From Agarophyton chilense (Eukaryota > Rhodophyta > Florideophyceae > Gracilariales > Gracilariaceae), in the NCBI GenBank assembly GCA_030374765.1, contig JARGXX010000100.1, forward strand, positions 1,426,001-1,490,000: DNA of 64,000 nucleotides, read 5' to 3'. Position 1 is the first letter of the stretch. Each line of letters opens with the position of its first letter. Made by a program: the position numbers and the translations under genes. The notes beneath the pieces are model-generated. The model saw nothing but the letters and a program-made list of their open reading frames with translations, did not search any database and had not been told where the DNA came from. Positions 21,939 to 33,262 of this stretch are shown piece by piece.

Positions 21939-23573
21939 ATGGATAACAAATTTCATGTACCCAAGTTAAAAGGCAACAATCCAGTCTTCTGGACAATGAC
22001 GCTTGAGTCCAGCGCAACAACCATGGATGTACTCGATCACCTTACCACCAACCTCGATCAACCCGACAACCCTGCCCAGACTCAGCAGTTTAACAAAAAC
22101 AAGCACACTTTACGCGCTCTTATTCTCTCCAGCGATCCGCCAAGAATATTGAATCTTCTGAATGTTGAAATCGACCCGACTCCCAAAGATCTGCTAACAG
22201 CGATTATGTATCACCTACGAACAAACACAAAGAACGACCACAAATACCTAGAATCTGAAGCGGAAAATCTACACCTCACTTTCAACATGTCCATCGACGA
22301 CTACGTTGAAGAAAACCATTCGCAACGTGCACGAATAATCACAGCATAATACCCAAATGTCTTCAACGATTCCACTTATGTTGAATTGCTCATCGACGGG
22401 CTACGATTCCACCAAGACACTATAGAAATCGGCCGCCAGCTACTGGCTATCAACCATGACACTATCAAAGACTTTCTCCACAACTGTAATCGACTCAAAT
22501 CGTATAACATGGTCACTCCAACCCCTCCATGCTCTACTATTTATGCGACAGCCGCAATCCCCAACACACGCGAAGCCTTCTATCCTGAAGCCATAGTACC
22601 ACGCAGAGGGTCTTACACAGCAAACGCACCATTCCTGCCGCAAAGATATGCTCGAATCCAAGCACCAGCCAGGCCCTGCTCATTTCCCCAACAATTCATA
22701 AGATTCCCTCCCAACCATACATCCGAACAATGCCGAGACATTCACCACTCAAACTTCAACCGCATTCCACCAAACGCCAAGGCAAAACCACCCGCATTTC
22801 GTGTGAACCAAGCATTTTCCGCCCAACCCAACGCCGTACCACCCTACCCACATTTCCCTTTACAACCATTCGCTCTTTTCCAGCCACCGCATTATGCATA
22901 TGCCGCACGACCAGGCGATGTCAAAAAAAGGGAACCACTTCGCGAGGAACACATCAACAACAACGTAGAAGGCACGTTTATCCTTGACTCCGCCGCGCAC
23001 CCCACTCATATACGTTCACCTCCCCCATCTTTGCCTGCAGCACAACAACCAGTCTTTACACTCACTGCCGCTAACCACACAACCCCGTGTACCCATTCCG
23101 GCCCCATACAGATCCACCTGCACCCTAAGCACCCCACACTCCGCGTAAACTGCGTCGCAACTAAATCGCTTCATTTTAACCTCTTGTCTGTCCGCGACAC
23201 AGCTCGTCCATTTGAAGCCATTCTTTACATACCACACTCTAGATATATACTCAATCTGCACAACCCCCTCAAACCGTTCCTTATTGTCACTGATCGCTGG
23301 CGTAAACCTGCATACATACTACACTCACAGGTCTCCTCTCCCCCTCAGCGTGCCCTCGGGGCTCGCACAGTACCTCCCTGCAGTCACAAACCAAAGACGC
23401 GCTTACGAAAGCAACCACCCAAAGCGAAACAACCCACACTTATATTCCGACAAACCCCAGGACTCTCTTCCAAATCACGACCACTTCCATTAAGCGCCCC
23501 ACGTCTCCAACACATTCAGCCCCCCAGCACCACACCCCCCCTTAGTCCCCACGCCCACACCTTCTTCCAATGA
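21939..23573 (+). pseudogene. gag: Copia gag and protease
   Basis: The frame from ATG 21939 (MDNKFHVPKLKGNNPVFW) to 22349 has the copia Gag (UBN2-like) look: LKGNNPVFW, HTLRALILSS, DDYVEENHSQ. After a TAA it continues in frame to 23573. A Pro-rich stretch follows, then FILDSAAHPTHI, the protease active site with DSA for DSG, and LLSVRDTARPFEAILYI, the segment before integrase. I see no intact CCHC knuckle. Confidence 0.75.
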
Positions 23574-24760
23574 CATGTCGTACTGAACCACATAAACCTC
23601 AACAAATTCCAACGCATGGCCAAAACCACCACTCTCCCGATCCTCCCCACATCCCTCAAAAACCCACACCCCCAGATTACCGGCTCCACATGCCCTCCCG
23701 CCAAACAGACCCCCCATCCTCACAAACCTACGAAGCACGAATACCCCTCGGCTCCTTTATCAGCAGTGACACTTGTGAACCATTCAAACCCCCGTCACGG
23801 CACGGCAACATCCACTTCGTCACTTACATAGACGTCAAGAGCCGGTTCCTCATCGCCTTCTTTATCCTCGACCGCTCATCAGTCCAACAAACAACCTCGA
23901 TGGCCATTTCCTTCATAACAAAACAACACCAACACACTCCTACCATCCACCGAACCGACAACGCCAAGGAATTCCCAAGCAACAAAACGAACAATTTCGA
24001 CAACTCCTTTGGGCTCCACTTTCGGTCAAACACCCCGCATCAACCATAAGAAAACTCCATAGCCGAACGTATTAAGCCCACAATTGGCACCGCCATACGC
24101 TCAGCCTTACACCATTCAAACCTGGACCATTTCTTCTGAGAAGACGCTATGAAGGACGTCATATATAAGTACAACATCACAATCTACGACACCACCGTTA
24201 CATCTCCATTCCAATCCTGGTACAATCAAGCCCCTCAAATACCGAAACTCTTTGTCTTCGAACAGCTGGGCAGTATCCCGAATCACCAGCACCACAAGAA
24301 GAACCTCGAAGCGCATGCAGATCCAGCACGTTTTATGCACAATATATCACCGACCCACATATTTGCACTGAACCTCCGCACCAAAAACTACCAACACCTT
24401 CGAGCAATCGACTTTCAACAATACTACCACCAGCTTGACCCCATCTATCACAAAACCCACGCCTTTCATTCTGCCGCCCATATCAGACAACAGGCGCCGC
24501 TCACCGTAGATCCCAACACCCCACCAACGACATCCATTCCACATGCACACCAATACCCGGACTTCACACACTGGGCAGCAGCGCACGATACAGAACTAGA
24601 TACCCTTGGTAACACTGGAACAATTGAATGGACCTCCGATTCGGAATTGCCCCCATACCAAACTCATTCCACTGAAAATGACATACAAGTACAAACGCAC
24701 CGACACCGGCCATATCGATTGATACCGTGCTTGCTGCACAGTCCCGGGGGACAGAATTAA
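23574..24760 (+). pseudogene. pol: Copia integrase and linker
   Basis: FVTYIDVKSRFLIAFFILDR holds the first Asp region, HRTDNAKEFPS the second, and after a TAA the ENSIAERIKPTIGTAIRSAL segment holds the Glu helix. The linker ends in TLGNTGTIEWTSDSELPP, the W-rich part before RT. Two stops and one frameshift. Confidence 0.8.
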
Positions 24761-26169
24761 ACCCCTTTCGTACATTTTGACCCGAACAAAGTAACCACCT
24801 ACACCGCGGAACGCCCCTCTATCCGCACGATATTATGTCTGGCTGCCACTAACAACCTGGTTATGGAACAGTTTGACATTTCATCTGCGTTCTTACATGA
24901 AAATTACCACAACACCTCCGTCATATATGGCCGTCAACTCCCGCACTTTAACGGATCGTTCAAGCACTCATGTAGCGGCGGCGAACTCATCCGGAACCTC
25001 TACAGCACACCCTCTGCATCACACATCTACTTAGAGAGTCTCTCTCAAGTTCTTTTATCCCAAGGGTACACTCAAACACACAGTGATTTTGCCTCTTCCT
25101 CAAACGAACCAGTGCAGGATACATTTTCATCTCTATCACAATCGACGATTTTTTCGTGGCATTCCCATCCAGAACTCCAATCGACGACCTCTACACCGAG
25201 TTACTAACACGATATAACATCAGACTCCTCGGCGAATCCAAACTGTTTCTGAATTGGTCTGTTCGGAGATACCCGGACGGGTCTCTACACATTGAATAAC
25301 CCCACAAAATCCGGAGCATCCTCCACAAACACAAGTTACACCAGTGCAACCCGAAACCTACACCTTCTGTCGACACTTCAACCACTAATTTGGACAAACT
25401 ATCCATTACACTTTCCCCCGAGAACGCCCAAAAATTGAAGCAAACAGTCGCAGAACTCCAGTATATTGCGGACTCTACGCGCCCCGATATCGTCCATGCA
25501 GTCAGCCGGTTAGCCGCAGCCATGCACGCTCCCAAACAGAAAAACTGGGGCCAGGTCCGATATCTCCTCAACTACTTGCGGGGTACAGAAACACACGGCA
25601 TATTCTACAATCATTCTCCATATCAGCCTCTGGTTTCCTACGCGGACGCTGGGTTTGCAAACTCACATGACCGGAAATCGTACAGCGCCATTGTACATCT
25701 CCTCAATTCCAGCCCGATTATGTGGCAATCAACCAAAGAGCAAATCGTAGCTCTTTACACACGCAAAGCCGAGTATGTAGCTGCTTTCTCTGCAGCTCAA
25801 CAGACTCTCTGGCTGTCACGAACCCTTATCGATCTCGGTGTTGTCCCTCCACAACCAACCAAACTACTCGTCGAAAATATGTTCGCTATTCAGGTTGCTA
25901 AGAACACCGCCCCCACCAAGCGACGGAAGTACATAGATCTACGCTTCCATCACCTCCAACACCTTGTGAGACAACAGCGCATCTCCATAGAACACGTACC
26001 GAACTCCGCCAAGCTCGACGACCTCTTAAAAAAGCGGCTGAAGAAGCCCCAATTATTCAAGCTTGTCACCAAACTCAACATCAATTCCCGGCCCCGAGAG
26101 GCCTCTCATCAGCTTACTGGGAACTATCAGACCGCCCAACCTTCTCACGCTTATGAGAGACCTCGCTTC
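24761..26169 (+). pseudogene. pol: Copia reverse transcriptase and RNase H
   Basis: RT: MEQFDISSAFLHENY (copia block QxDVxxAFLxG), then the catalytic box readable as ITIDDFFVA near 25140 in a shifted frame, and LLGESKLFLNW. RNase H (25390-26259): LQYIADSTRPDIVHAVSRLA, YLLNYLRGTETHGIFY, SYADAGFANSHDRKSYSA, ALYTRKAEYVAAFSAAQQTLWL and RRKYIDLRFHHLQHLV. The RNase H part is the best preserved piece, with 289 codons open into the 3' LTR. Confidence 0.9.
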
Positions 26170-26284
26170 AGCCAGACCGCACACACGGACGACACGTGCT
26201 ACATGCATGTAGCCGAGACCGTACATAGACAAGCCGCCCGTTGGCGCAGTCCCGAGTAAACTGAGCTTGAGCTTCCTCGTCACA
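26170..26284 (+). repeat. Copia 3' LTR (115 bp)
   Basis: Partner of 21503-21617. The RNase H reading frame runs on into it. Confidence 0.75.
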
Positions 26285-26289
26285 GCACT

Positions 26290-26810
26290 TAAGTAATTTT
26301 TGCAAGGAAATAATAATTTTTGACAACAACAATTCAATCTTTAATACGAAAGTATAGTGTTTTAAAATACCACTCGATGGCATCCAAACGACTTAACCAA
26401 AAAATAATAAGTCCCAGTCAACTTAACTTCAGTCCCCAGAAACTAATCCTAGACCAAAAACCAATTCCGTTCTAACCACCAGGTCCACTACTACTATTTA
26501 AACTAATCTTCATCTCTTAATATAAGTTTCAAGCTCTAAGTTGATATTCTAATAAATAGTTTTCTGGTATATAGATTTTTTTCAGTAAACTGATTCCAAG
26601 TGTCAAACTTCTGCGAGTATATTGAACAATTGTGACGATCTGACTTTAACATTAAAATTTTGCGGCCTAATTTTCAATATGATGGTCTAGACCCTAAGCC
26701 TCATCTAGAAACGGTACGTTGTAAAATTTGTATGTAGTGGTTGAAACCGCCCAGAATGACTGACACTGGACCAAAGATAATTTAGTAAGCGCTTGGTGTA
26801 ATATGTGTGG
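26290..26810. other. AT-rich spacer without genes
   Basis: I see nothing coding. It may include the 3' end of the DIRS-like element that begins at 26811. Confidence 0.4.
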
Positions 26811-27599
26811 TTAAATACATCCCTTCAAATGATTATCGCTTTGCCAACGTCCTCGGCATTTACTTTTCTGGTCGGAGAAGAGAACATAAAGCTTGTCGGT
26901 AGTCGCCCTGCCGTATCGAAACATGTGTTGAGTACTTGCGAACAGAATCTTTAGACGTTCGACGGCTATACGGAGACTTACCCGAAACCAGGCCGTTTGG
27001 TAAGGAAGAAGAACATCTGCTTTGCCCAACTTCCTCCTCTTAACCAATTTTTTCACAAAAGCCGCCAACAACTACGGCCCTATCGTGAAGAATTCGCCAC
27101 GGCCGAGTTTTTTAATCTCAATATTGGGCTTGCCGGAACGTGGCCACTATTAGGTTAGCTACAGAATGGCGACGTCCGATACTTTTAACTGTCATAAATC
27201 TTCTAGTCTGAGTTACCCGTCAAACAACAGCAACAATCTAATCCCAAGATCTGGATCCCCGTGTTGTAAAAAAATGTAGTGCAAATTCGTAAACAACTAG
27301 AGCCATACATACGCTGAAATGATGGTTAGTGCGTGATGCCGTCCATTTCTGTATGCTTCCATTTTCCAATACCAATTTACCACTGAATTAGGGGAGAAAA
27401 ACTTTTAACACTGATTTATCGTGAGTTACCTCACCTGACTTTAATTGCCGGTTACCGAATAGATCAATGAAATAACTCGTGAACAATTAATCAACTTCTT
27501 TTGCGTTTCTAAATCCATGGCGAGTGATTGGTTGTTGCGCTAGCCCCTCCCTGAAATAACCGATATTCTAAACCGTATCCTTGCGACTTTGCAGCTTTT

Positions 27600-28243
27600 A
27601 CCCGTTTATGATATAGATCAAAAAGCCTTTGCTGGTTCATCGGCGGGATTCTGCCAACTAGGACATAAAATAATCCGTTATTAGATCACAAACAAGTACT
27701 AAGGCGGCAACGCGTCTGCGAATCCGGTTAAAGCTTCGCTTACTGCTACGTTCCTTTAGCAAAGCTCCAAGGAGCTATTGATTTTCAATAAACGTAATAA
27801 CCCGTGTTGGACAATTATTCAGATTTCTAAGAAGCCAACCCAACCAAAGAACGACTTCCTCGCCTTCTCGAAGGTTTATCGGTTGTTTTTTTTCATCTTT
27901 GTCGTATTTCAATTCTTCACTTCTGTTGTCCATAACATTCAATGTATTATAATCTGTCACAGATTTGTAAGGGATCTTGGCACTCGGTATATACTATTCC
28001 TTCACCAATTAAGCTTGCGTCTGTACAAATAGTTGTTTTGTTGAAGGACGTAGCCATATTTTTCCGTATCAACCGTGCTAATTCTAAAATTAAGTCCCGC
28101 TTCTTACGGGTAATCACATCGCCGCCAACATCATCTCTGGTCGGGGACGTAACGATATTTATTGTCTTCCTAAGACTGAAAAAAGGGCTTCTTAAAAGAA
28201 TAAGCAACGCCCATTTTCCAAAGTTGCTGTGTACTTTTTGCAC
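27600..28243 (-). pseudogene. DIRS-like RNase H region
   Basis: ATSFNKTTICTDASLIGEG carries the first RNase H Asp. Further on the minus strand, RIRRRVAALVLVCDLITDYF and a shifted VPSWQNPADEP around 27630-27680 match the domain's end, where NPADEPSR is typical. Broken by frameshifts. Confidence 0.6.
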
Positions 28244-28293
28244 TTACTATGTCTTCATTTTCAGCAAATACTTTGTAACTGTTATCAGCTTTC

Positions 28294-29334
28294 TCATTTT
28301 TTCTCGCTTTGGCACCAGTATGCCATCTTTTCCGACTTCAATTCCCAAGACTTCTGTACTTTCTTCTTCCGCAGGACATGACATTTTGTAGCCTGTGAAG
28401 GCAAAGAGCTACGCTCAGACTCCTTTATCACGGCTCGCAGATTTTTTTGCGACATCTCTTTGCTTGTTCCAAACGAAAAGTAATCGTTCAAATAAGCTCC
28501 AAATTTATATTCGCCAACGGAAATTGAATCCGCTACCCAATCGTCTATGGAAAGCTTAGCGCGAGGCAAGATTTCTAAATCAATTTTCTGAGCCACAAAG
28601 ACAGAGTGTGACCACCCCATTAGCATTGAAAGAATGACGGGGATTATTTTTTTCCGTTTGACTTCGATGGGTGGCAAACCAGAATACGTGTTCATCCATC
28701 CCGGTAATCTCATTCGATGATATTGGTTGTCCATGTCTGAATTTCCAACATAAAGCGTTCGTTCTGCCGAGATGTGTAATCTCGCGAGATGTCATGGGTA
28801 AGGAAGCTCGATTTTTGGTGGATCAATAAACTGAAGATTAGCGTTCCGGGCGTCGATTATGAGCCTTTGTTTGCCCTCTTTTTTAGGGACCTCAAAAACA
28901 TCATTCACAACTTTCGGTTTTCCTTCCCTCAGATGTACTAACCCGCCGTCCATCAGTTTCCTAATCAGTGCACTGTAATCTTTCGCCTTCACTCCACAAA
29001 ACGGCTTCTTGGCTCCCTTCACCTCTTCATCTTCTCGAATAGTTTTCCTATTCATATATAGTAGCTGTATATCCCCAGGTAGTAATGATATAATATCATT
29101 CGAGGCCGCCAGACCATTTTCTGGCGATGATACCCTGTCAGGATTCAGCCAGACCAATTGATGTGGGTCACTGTATTCGAACGTAGAATCAACCTCTCCT
29201 ACGGACTCCTCCGCAACGAAATAAATTCCGCGAAATCGGTCCTCCCCAATCCCTTGGAAGACTTGTCTCGCAAGGCTTTGGACATCGTTTCTCTCTTGTA
29301 CCGATAGAAAGGGGTAGACATGCCAGGCATACAA
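28294..29334 (-). pseudogene. DIRS-like reverse transcriptase
   Basis: 29334-28792: SALIRKLMDGGLVHLREG, EVPKKEGKQRLIIDARNANL and PPKIELPYP, the RT finger region (KxRLIxDxRxxN). 28795-28294: NSDMDNQYHRMRLPGWM, ILSMLMGWSHSVFVAQ and YLNDYFSFG, the catalytic box with N for the first Asp. The MGWSHSVFxAQ block and the NxFYxxxLP-like block are seen in RTs of protist DIRS-like elements. The two parts overlap by a frameshift at about 28795. Confidence 0.75.
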
Positions 29335-29832
29335 GCAATAAAGCCCACTTCGAAGTCCCTCAAGTATACTTAAAATTTTATTCTTGCGTCTCTACAGTTG
29401 TTGTTGTCCTGTATTTGCTTTCTTTGTATCCTCGTCTTTATATCGGAAGCATTTTCAATACGAAGTACGTCCCGCATGTCAACCGAATTAGAAACTGTCG
29501 TTGTAGTTGTCCTTGTTTTTATATCGATTTTCGTTACCATCTCCTTGCATGTGCAAGGCAGATTTATCCTTCTAAAACTCCTTACGAGGTTTTGCCAAAT
29601 TGTGAAGCTTCTGCTTCATTGATTGGCTCATCAAATCTTCGCGCTCTTCTTTGGGTTCTCCGGTCGCTTCCAATTTGCCAGTCTTATCAAGTATTGTCAC
29701 TGCCGCCAACCGACGAATTGCCAACTCCACTGCAAACCAATTTTTAGCGCGCATATCGCCCAACGAATTCTGAAGGCAGTCAATAACCTGATGAAACGTT
29801 GCAGCTTCCCACCGGTTCCGAATGCTCGTCAA

Positions 29833-30059
29833 ATGACGTGCTTAAACTCACGCATAGATTGTCGGATATTTCGTAAAATGCCCCTTCTACTTCTCAGCTC
29901 ATGAAAACTTTGTTCTCCGCGATCTTTTCTTTGTCTGAGTCTATATTAAGGACGTCGTCATTTTCTCGAGAAGTCTTGAAAAAGATGTGAATCACATTAT
30001 ACACACTTTGGAAAGAACGATAAAGCCTGATAATAAGCTGAAATAATCAATGTTTTTTC
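29833..30059. other. Junction between DIRS-like and gypsy remnants
   Basis: No motif recognised; the boundaries of both remnants are uncertain. Confidence 0.3.
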
Positions 30060-32060
30060 CTCGCTGTCTCGAAAGTATGGCTACTCCATCACGTCATCGA
30101 CAAGAACGGTGTTTTCGTGAATAAAGCAAAGATTGGAAGAATTCAAAGAGCACGGACACCTTCAACGATCACTGAACTGAGGTCATTTACTGGTCTAGCT
30201 GGGTACTATCGTCAATTTATAAAAACCTTCGCTGACACTTCAGCTGTGCTTCAAAATGCTACATCCGAAAATAAGAAGGTGACGTGAGCAAATTATATTC
30301 TGGAAGCCTTTTGTGAGTTGGAAAGCTAACCGAACTACCAATTTTGTCATTTCCCAAAAATCGAGAAACCATTCGTTGTAGAAACGGATGCTTCAAGTGT
30401 TTCGTTGGCAGACGTCTTATCGCAGAAAAAGAAAGAGGGTGAAATCCACCGATTGTAATTTTCTAGTCGTGCAATGCCTACAGCGGAAAGAAATTAAAAT
30501 TATTCTGCCTCTGAACGGAGAGATTTAGAAGGCATATTTGCGCTGAAGAATTTCAGGATTTATCTTCTGTCATTCACCTCTATCCCTTTCAAAGTTGTTA
30601 ACGATTCTATGCCACTTTGATATGCTTTCTAGAAACGCGACAAAGATGAGCGTCTACCTAAATGGTTGACTTTCCCGCGGAGTATGACTTCGGGATAGTT
30701 TCCCGAGCTGGAAAAGACAAGGACGCAGCAGACTATCTTTCGAGAAGTGACCATGAAGAACAGATCAGGTCTCACGAAGGCGAAGGGGACCCGTGTGTCT
30801 CACTGCAGACTTCGATCAGTACTCTAAACTTGAACCGTTGTATGCAAGCATTTCTCGCTACCTTGGTCTGGTGCCGTTGAATGAACTCGATGCCTCTGAT
30901 ACTCAAACCGTGAGACGGAATGAAAAACAATTCCTTGTGTGGGGAGGAAAACTTGTTCGATGATCCGCAAATGGCCTACGAGTTGTACTAGATCTCATTC
31001 AGAGAGGGGATATTCTGCGGTGTTTTCATGATGTCATTTGACACTTGGGTTTGAAAGCTACAAAAAGGTTCATCATCGAAAGGTTTTGGTGGCGAAATAG
31101 GTATCGGGAGGTCGGCGAATACGCGAAAAGTTGTGATGCTTGTCAGAGGATTGCTGCGCTTCCCTGATACTACAGCAATTTTTGCAACCGGTTTCTTTTC
31201 TCTTTGATATGTTTCCAATTGACTTTTCAAAACCATTTCAGAAGAATAAGTCTGGAAATCGATTTTTCTTGGTCTGTGTTGAGCATCTCACTGGTCGGCC
31301 GACTGCTGCACCAACAGAGGACTCAACATGAGAAACTGTTTGGGATTTCGTGAAGAAGGGAATCGTCTCTTCTTTTGGCCTTTTTCGTATCTTAGTGTCG
31401 GACAATGCAACTTGTTTAAATTCGCGGTCACTCACATTGTTCATGGAATAAACAAGAATCATATTGAGAACGAAGCTATCCTACGCACCAATGTCCAACG
31501 GTCGGGCACAAAGAATGGTTGGTATACTTGAAAAAGCTCTTGTATAGAATTTTTTGGCCAATTTTCAACTTAGGATTAAGTGTTGTCCTCATTTCTGTAT
31601 GGTAACAGACTTAGAAACCTTGAATGTAGCATGTCACCCTTCGAGTTAGGTAACAGAGTGAAACACAGTATGTCATCGCAAGACTCTTGAAAAACGGTGC
31701 GTTTTGGGCATTCATCCGATACGTTCAGGACTATTTAAAAACTTTGGCGGTATGAAACTCTCGGTCCGGGCGCACGAAATTAAGAGTCACTAAGGATATA
31801 CCGGAGAAGATAAAAAGATTTCATAATGAAGACCAGGTTCTCGGAGCAAAGCGCAAATCACTGCATGCAACAGTCAAGTGGGCAGCTTTCTTTTCGAAAT
31901 TATATGGACCGTGTTGTGTTGTTCGAGCAGATCATCCCAGGTATACTGTAGTCTAACATCATAACCGATAAAATCGTCAAGGCATTCATGCACGTCTTTT
32001 CAAACCCTATAATTCACAACCACTGGATGCTTAGCACTTAATATATATCCGCTACGCAGC
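30060..32060 (+). mobile_element. Decayed Ty3/gypsy pol (RT end, RNase H, integrase)
   Basis: Fragmentary frames on the plus strand give, in order, the RT end (GRIQRARTPSTITELRSFTG, LAGYYRQFIKTFADTSAVL), RNase H (FVVETDASSVSLADVLSQKK, SASERRDLEGIFALKNFRIY, IVSRAGKDKDAADYLSR), the integrase HHCC (LGLKATKRFIIERFWW, then CDACQRI) and pieces of core (FFLVCVEHLTGRPTAA) and C-terminus (GPCCVVRADHPRYTV). No LTRs recognised. The family is not that of E1-E4. Completely inactive. Confidence 0.8.
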
Positions 32061-32282
32061 AAAAGTTCAGTGTGCGGCCATGTGGGTTCTGAAATTTGTA
32101 CAGTGTTCCGGTATTGCTGTACCACACATGTATGGAGTTCCAGCAGGGTCTGCACTTTTTATTCCATCGCCGGCGTCGAAAACCACAATGCCGCATTACG
32201 GAAAAAAATCTAGTTGTGAAATTTCTATTGGTTGATGTGCCGCTTTAAAGTCGGCTACCAGCGACTAGAGTAACCTAAAAGC

Positions 32283-32745
32283 ACATAGTAGTATCTATCG
32301 AGTAGTAATGCGTTATAGCTCAATTCTGGAGGTTCGGAATCTTCATAAAAGAAGCTTTAATGTCTCCAAAGTCTTTCTCGAACAACAATAACCAACATTT
32401 GACGCCCATAAAAATTGTTTTCTCTTGGCTCCGAGCCCTCCAAAAATTTCAAAAGATGAGGCGTCCACCGCCTGGGGTTTAGTGAAATGACTGCAGCTGT
32501 GAGAGAAAATCTAAACATTATAAAAACTCTGGGTCGTATGACGCAGTGCAGGGGACCAGTGAGGCGTTAATCGCTGAACGAAGCACCCCCTCTCAGCTCA
32601 CTGTACCGGTTGAAGTGCCCTCGGTCATGGACAGGAGACGGTCCATGTGTACCAACGGTCCGGGCTCTGCCTAGAAAACCTTCACAGAATGGGAAGCCTG
32701 TAACGGCTGGAAAGACGTGGTCGAGATCTGATATCTACCACTAGA
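32283..32745 (+). repeat. Diverged tandem duplicate, copy 1
   Basis: Aligns by eye with 32803-33262 over its length: GATCGAGTAGTAATGCG-like start, ATAAAAGAAG, GATGTCTC, GAGCCCT, GAGGC-TCCAC-GCCTGGGGTT and the GGCTGG-AAGAC end. Roughly three quarters identical. No coding sense is shared. Confidence 0.65.
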
Positions 32746-32802
32746 CGGCTATTGTTAGTGTAGTGCTTTAAACGTTACAAATAGCGAGGAGTGTGACCGA
32801 GA

Positions 32803-33262
32803 AGCACATTATAGAAACGATCGAGTAGTAATGCGTGTCAGCTCTATTGTGGAGGTCTTAAATCTCTATAAAAGAAGTTCTGATGTCTCAACGTTCTCTC
32901 TTGGATGTTGGTTAACAGAATTTGGTACACAAAAAGATTTTATCTCTTACACTTTGAGCCCTTCATCTTTATCAAAACGTGAGGCATCCACTGCCTGGGG
33001 TTCACTGAGACCACTGTTGCTGGAAGAGAAATCCTGACCATATTAAAAGTCTGTAAGGAGTGCGCCGCAAGGTAAAAGACCAATGAAGCATGATTCGCTT
33101 TATCGAGCACCCACCGTCAGCCCACTGTATCCGTTAAAGTGCATTAAGCGTAAACTGAAGACGGTCTGTGTGTATCAACATATCTGAGTCTATATGGAAA
33201 GTCTTAAGGGAGAGACAAGCCTTTTGCGGCTGGGAAGACTTAGTAACCATCCGGTGTCTATC
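32803..33262 (+). repeat. Diverged tandem duplicate, copy 2
   Basis: Second copy, offset about 520 bp from the first. The open frame 32831-33037 inside it is not open in copy 1, so I do not call a gene. Confidence 0.65.

Larger units (their letters stand above)
21503..26284 (+). mobile_element. Ty1/copia retrotransposon, decayed
   Basis: Direct repeats of 115 bp (21503-21617, 26170-26284) end CGACACA/CGTCACA and share long identical blocks (CGGACGACAC, GTAGCCGAGACCGTACAT, CAGTCCCGAGTAAACTGAG). Flanks GCAAT (21498-21502) and GCACT (26285-26289) are a near-perfect duplication. Between them lie gag, protease, integrase, then RT and RNase H, the Ty1/copia order. Short LTRs and the copia order recall the algal copia elements, but I cannot place the clade. 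The sense strand is strikingly poor in G and rich in C and A. Many stops; dead. Confidence 0.9.
26811..29832 (-). mobile_element. DIRS-like tyrosine-recombinase retroelement remnant
   Basis: Read on the minus strand: a possible gag tail (29832-29572), RT (29334-28294), RNase H (about 28243-27600) and a tyrosine-recombinase end (27071-26811). The last has PYQTAWFRVSLRIAVERLKI and a segment matching the recombinase box (HMFRYGRATTDKLY ... KCRGRWQSDNHLKG, compare H-x2-R-x-G and RGRW-S). RT with RNase H and a tyrosine recombinase in place of an integrase is the DIRS-type arrangement. Frameshifts and stops are frequent and I could not find its terminal repeats. Confidence 0.65.
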
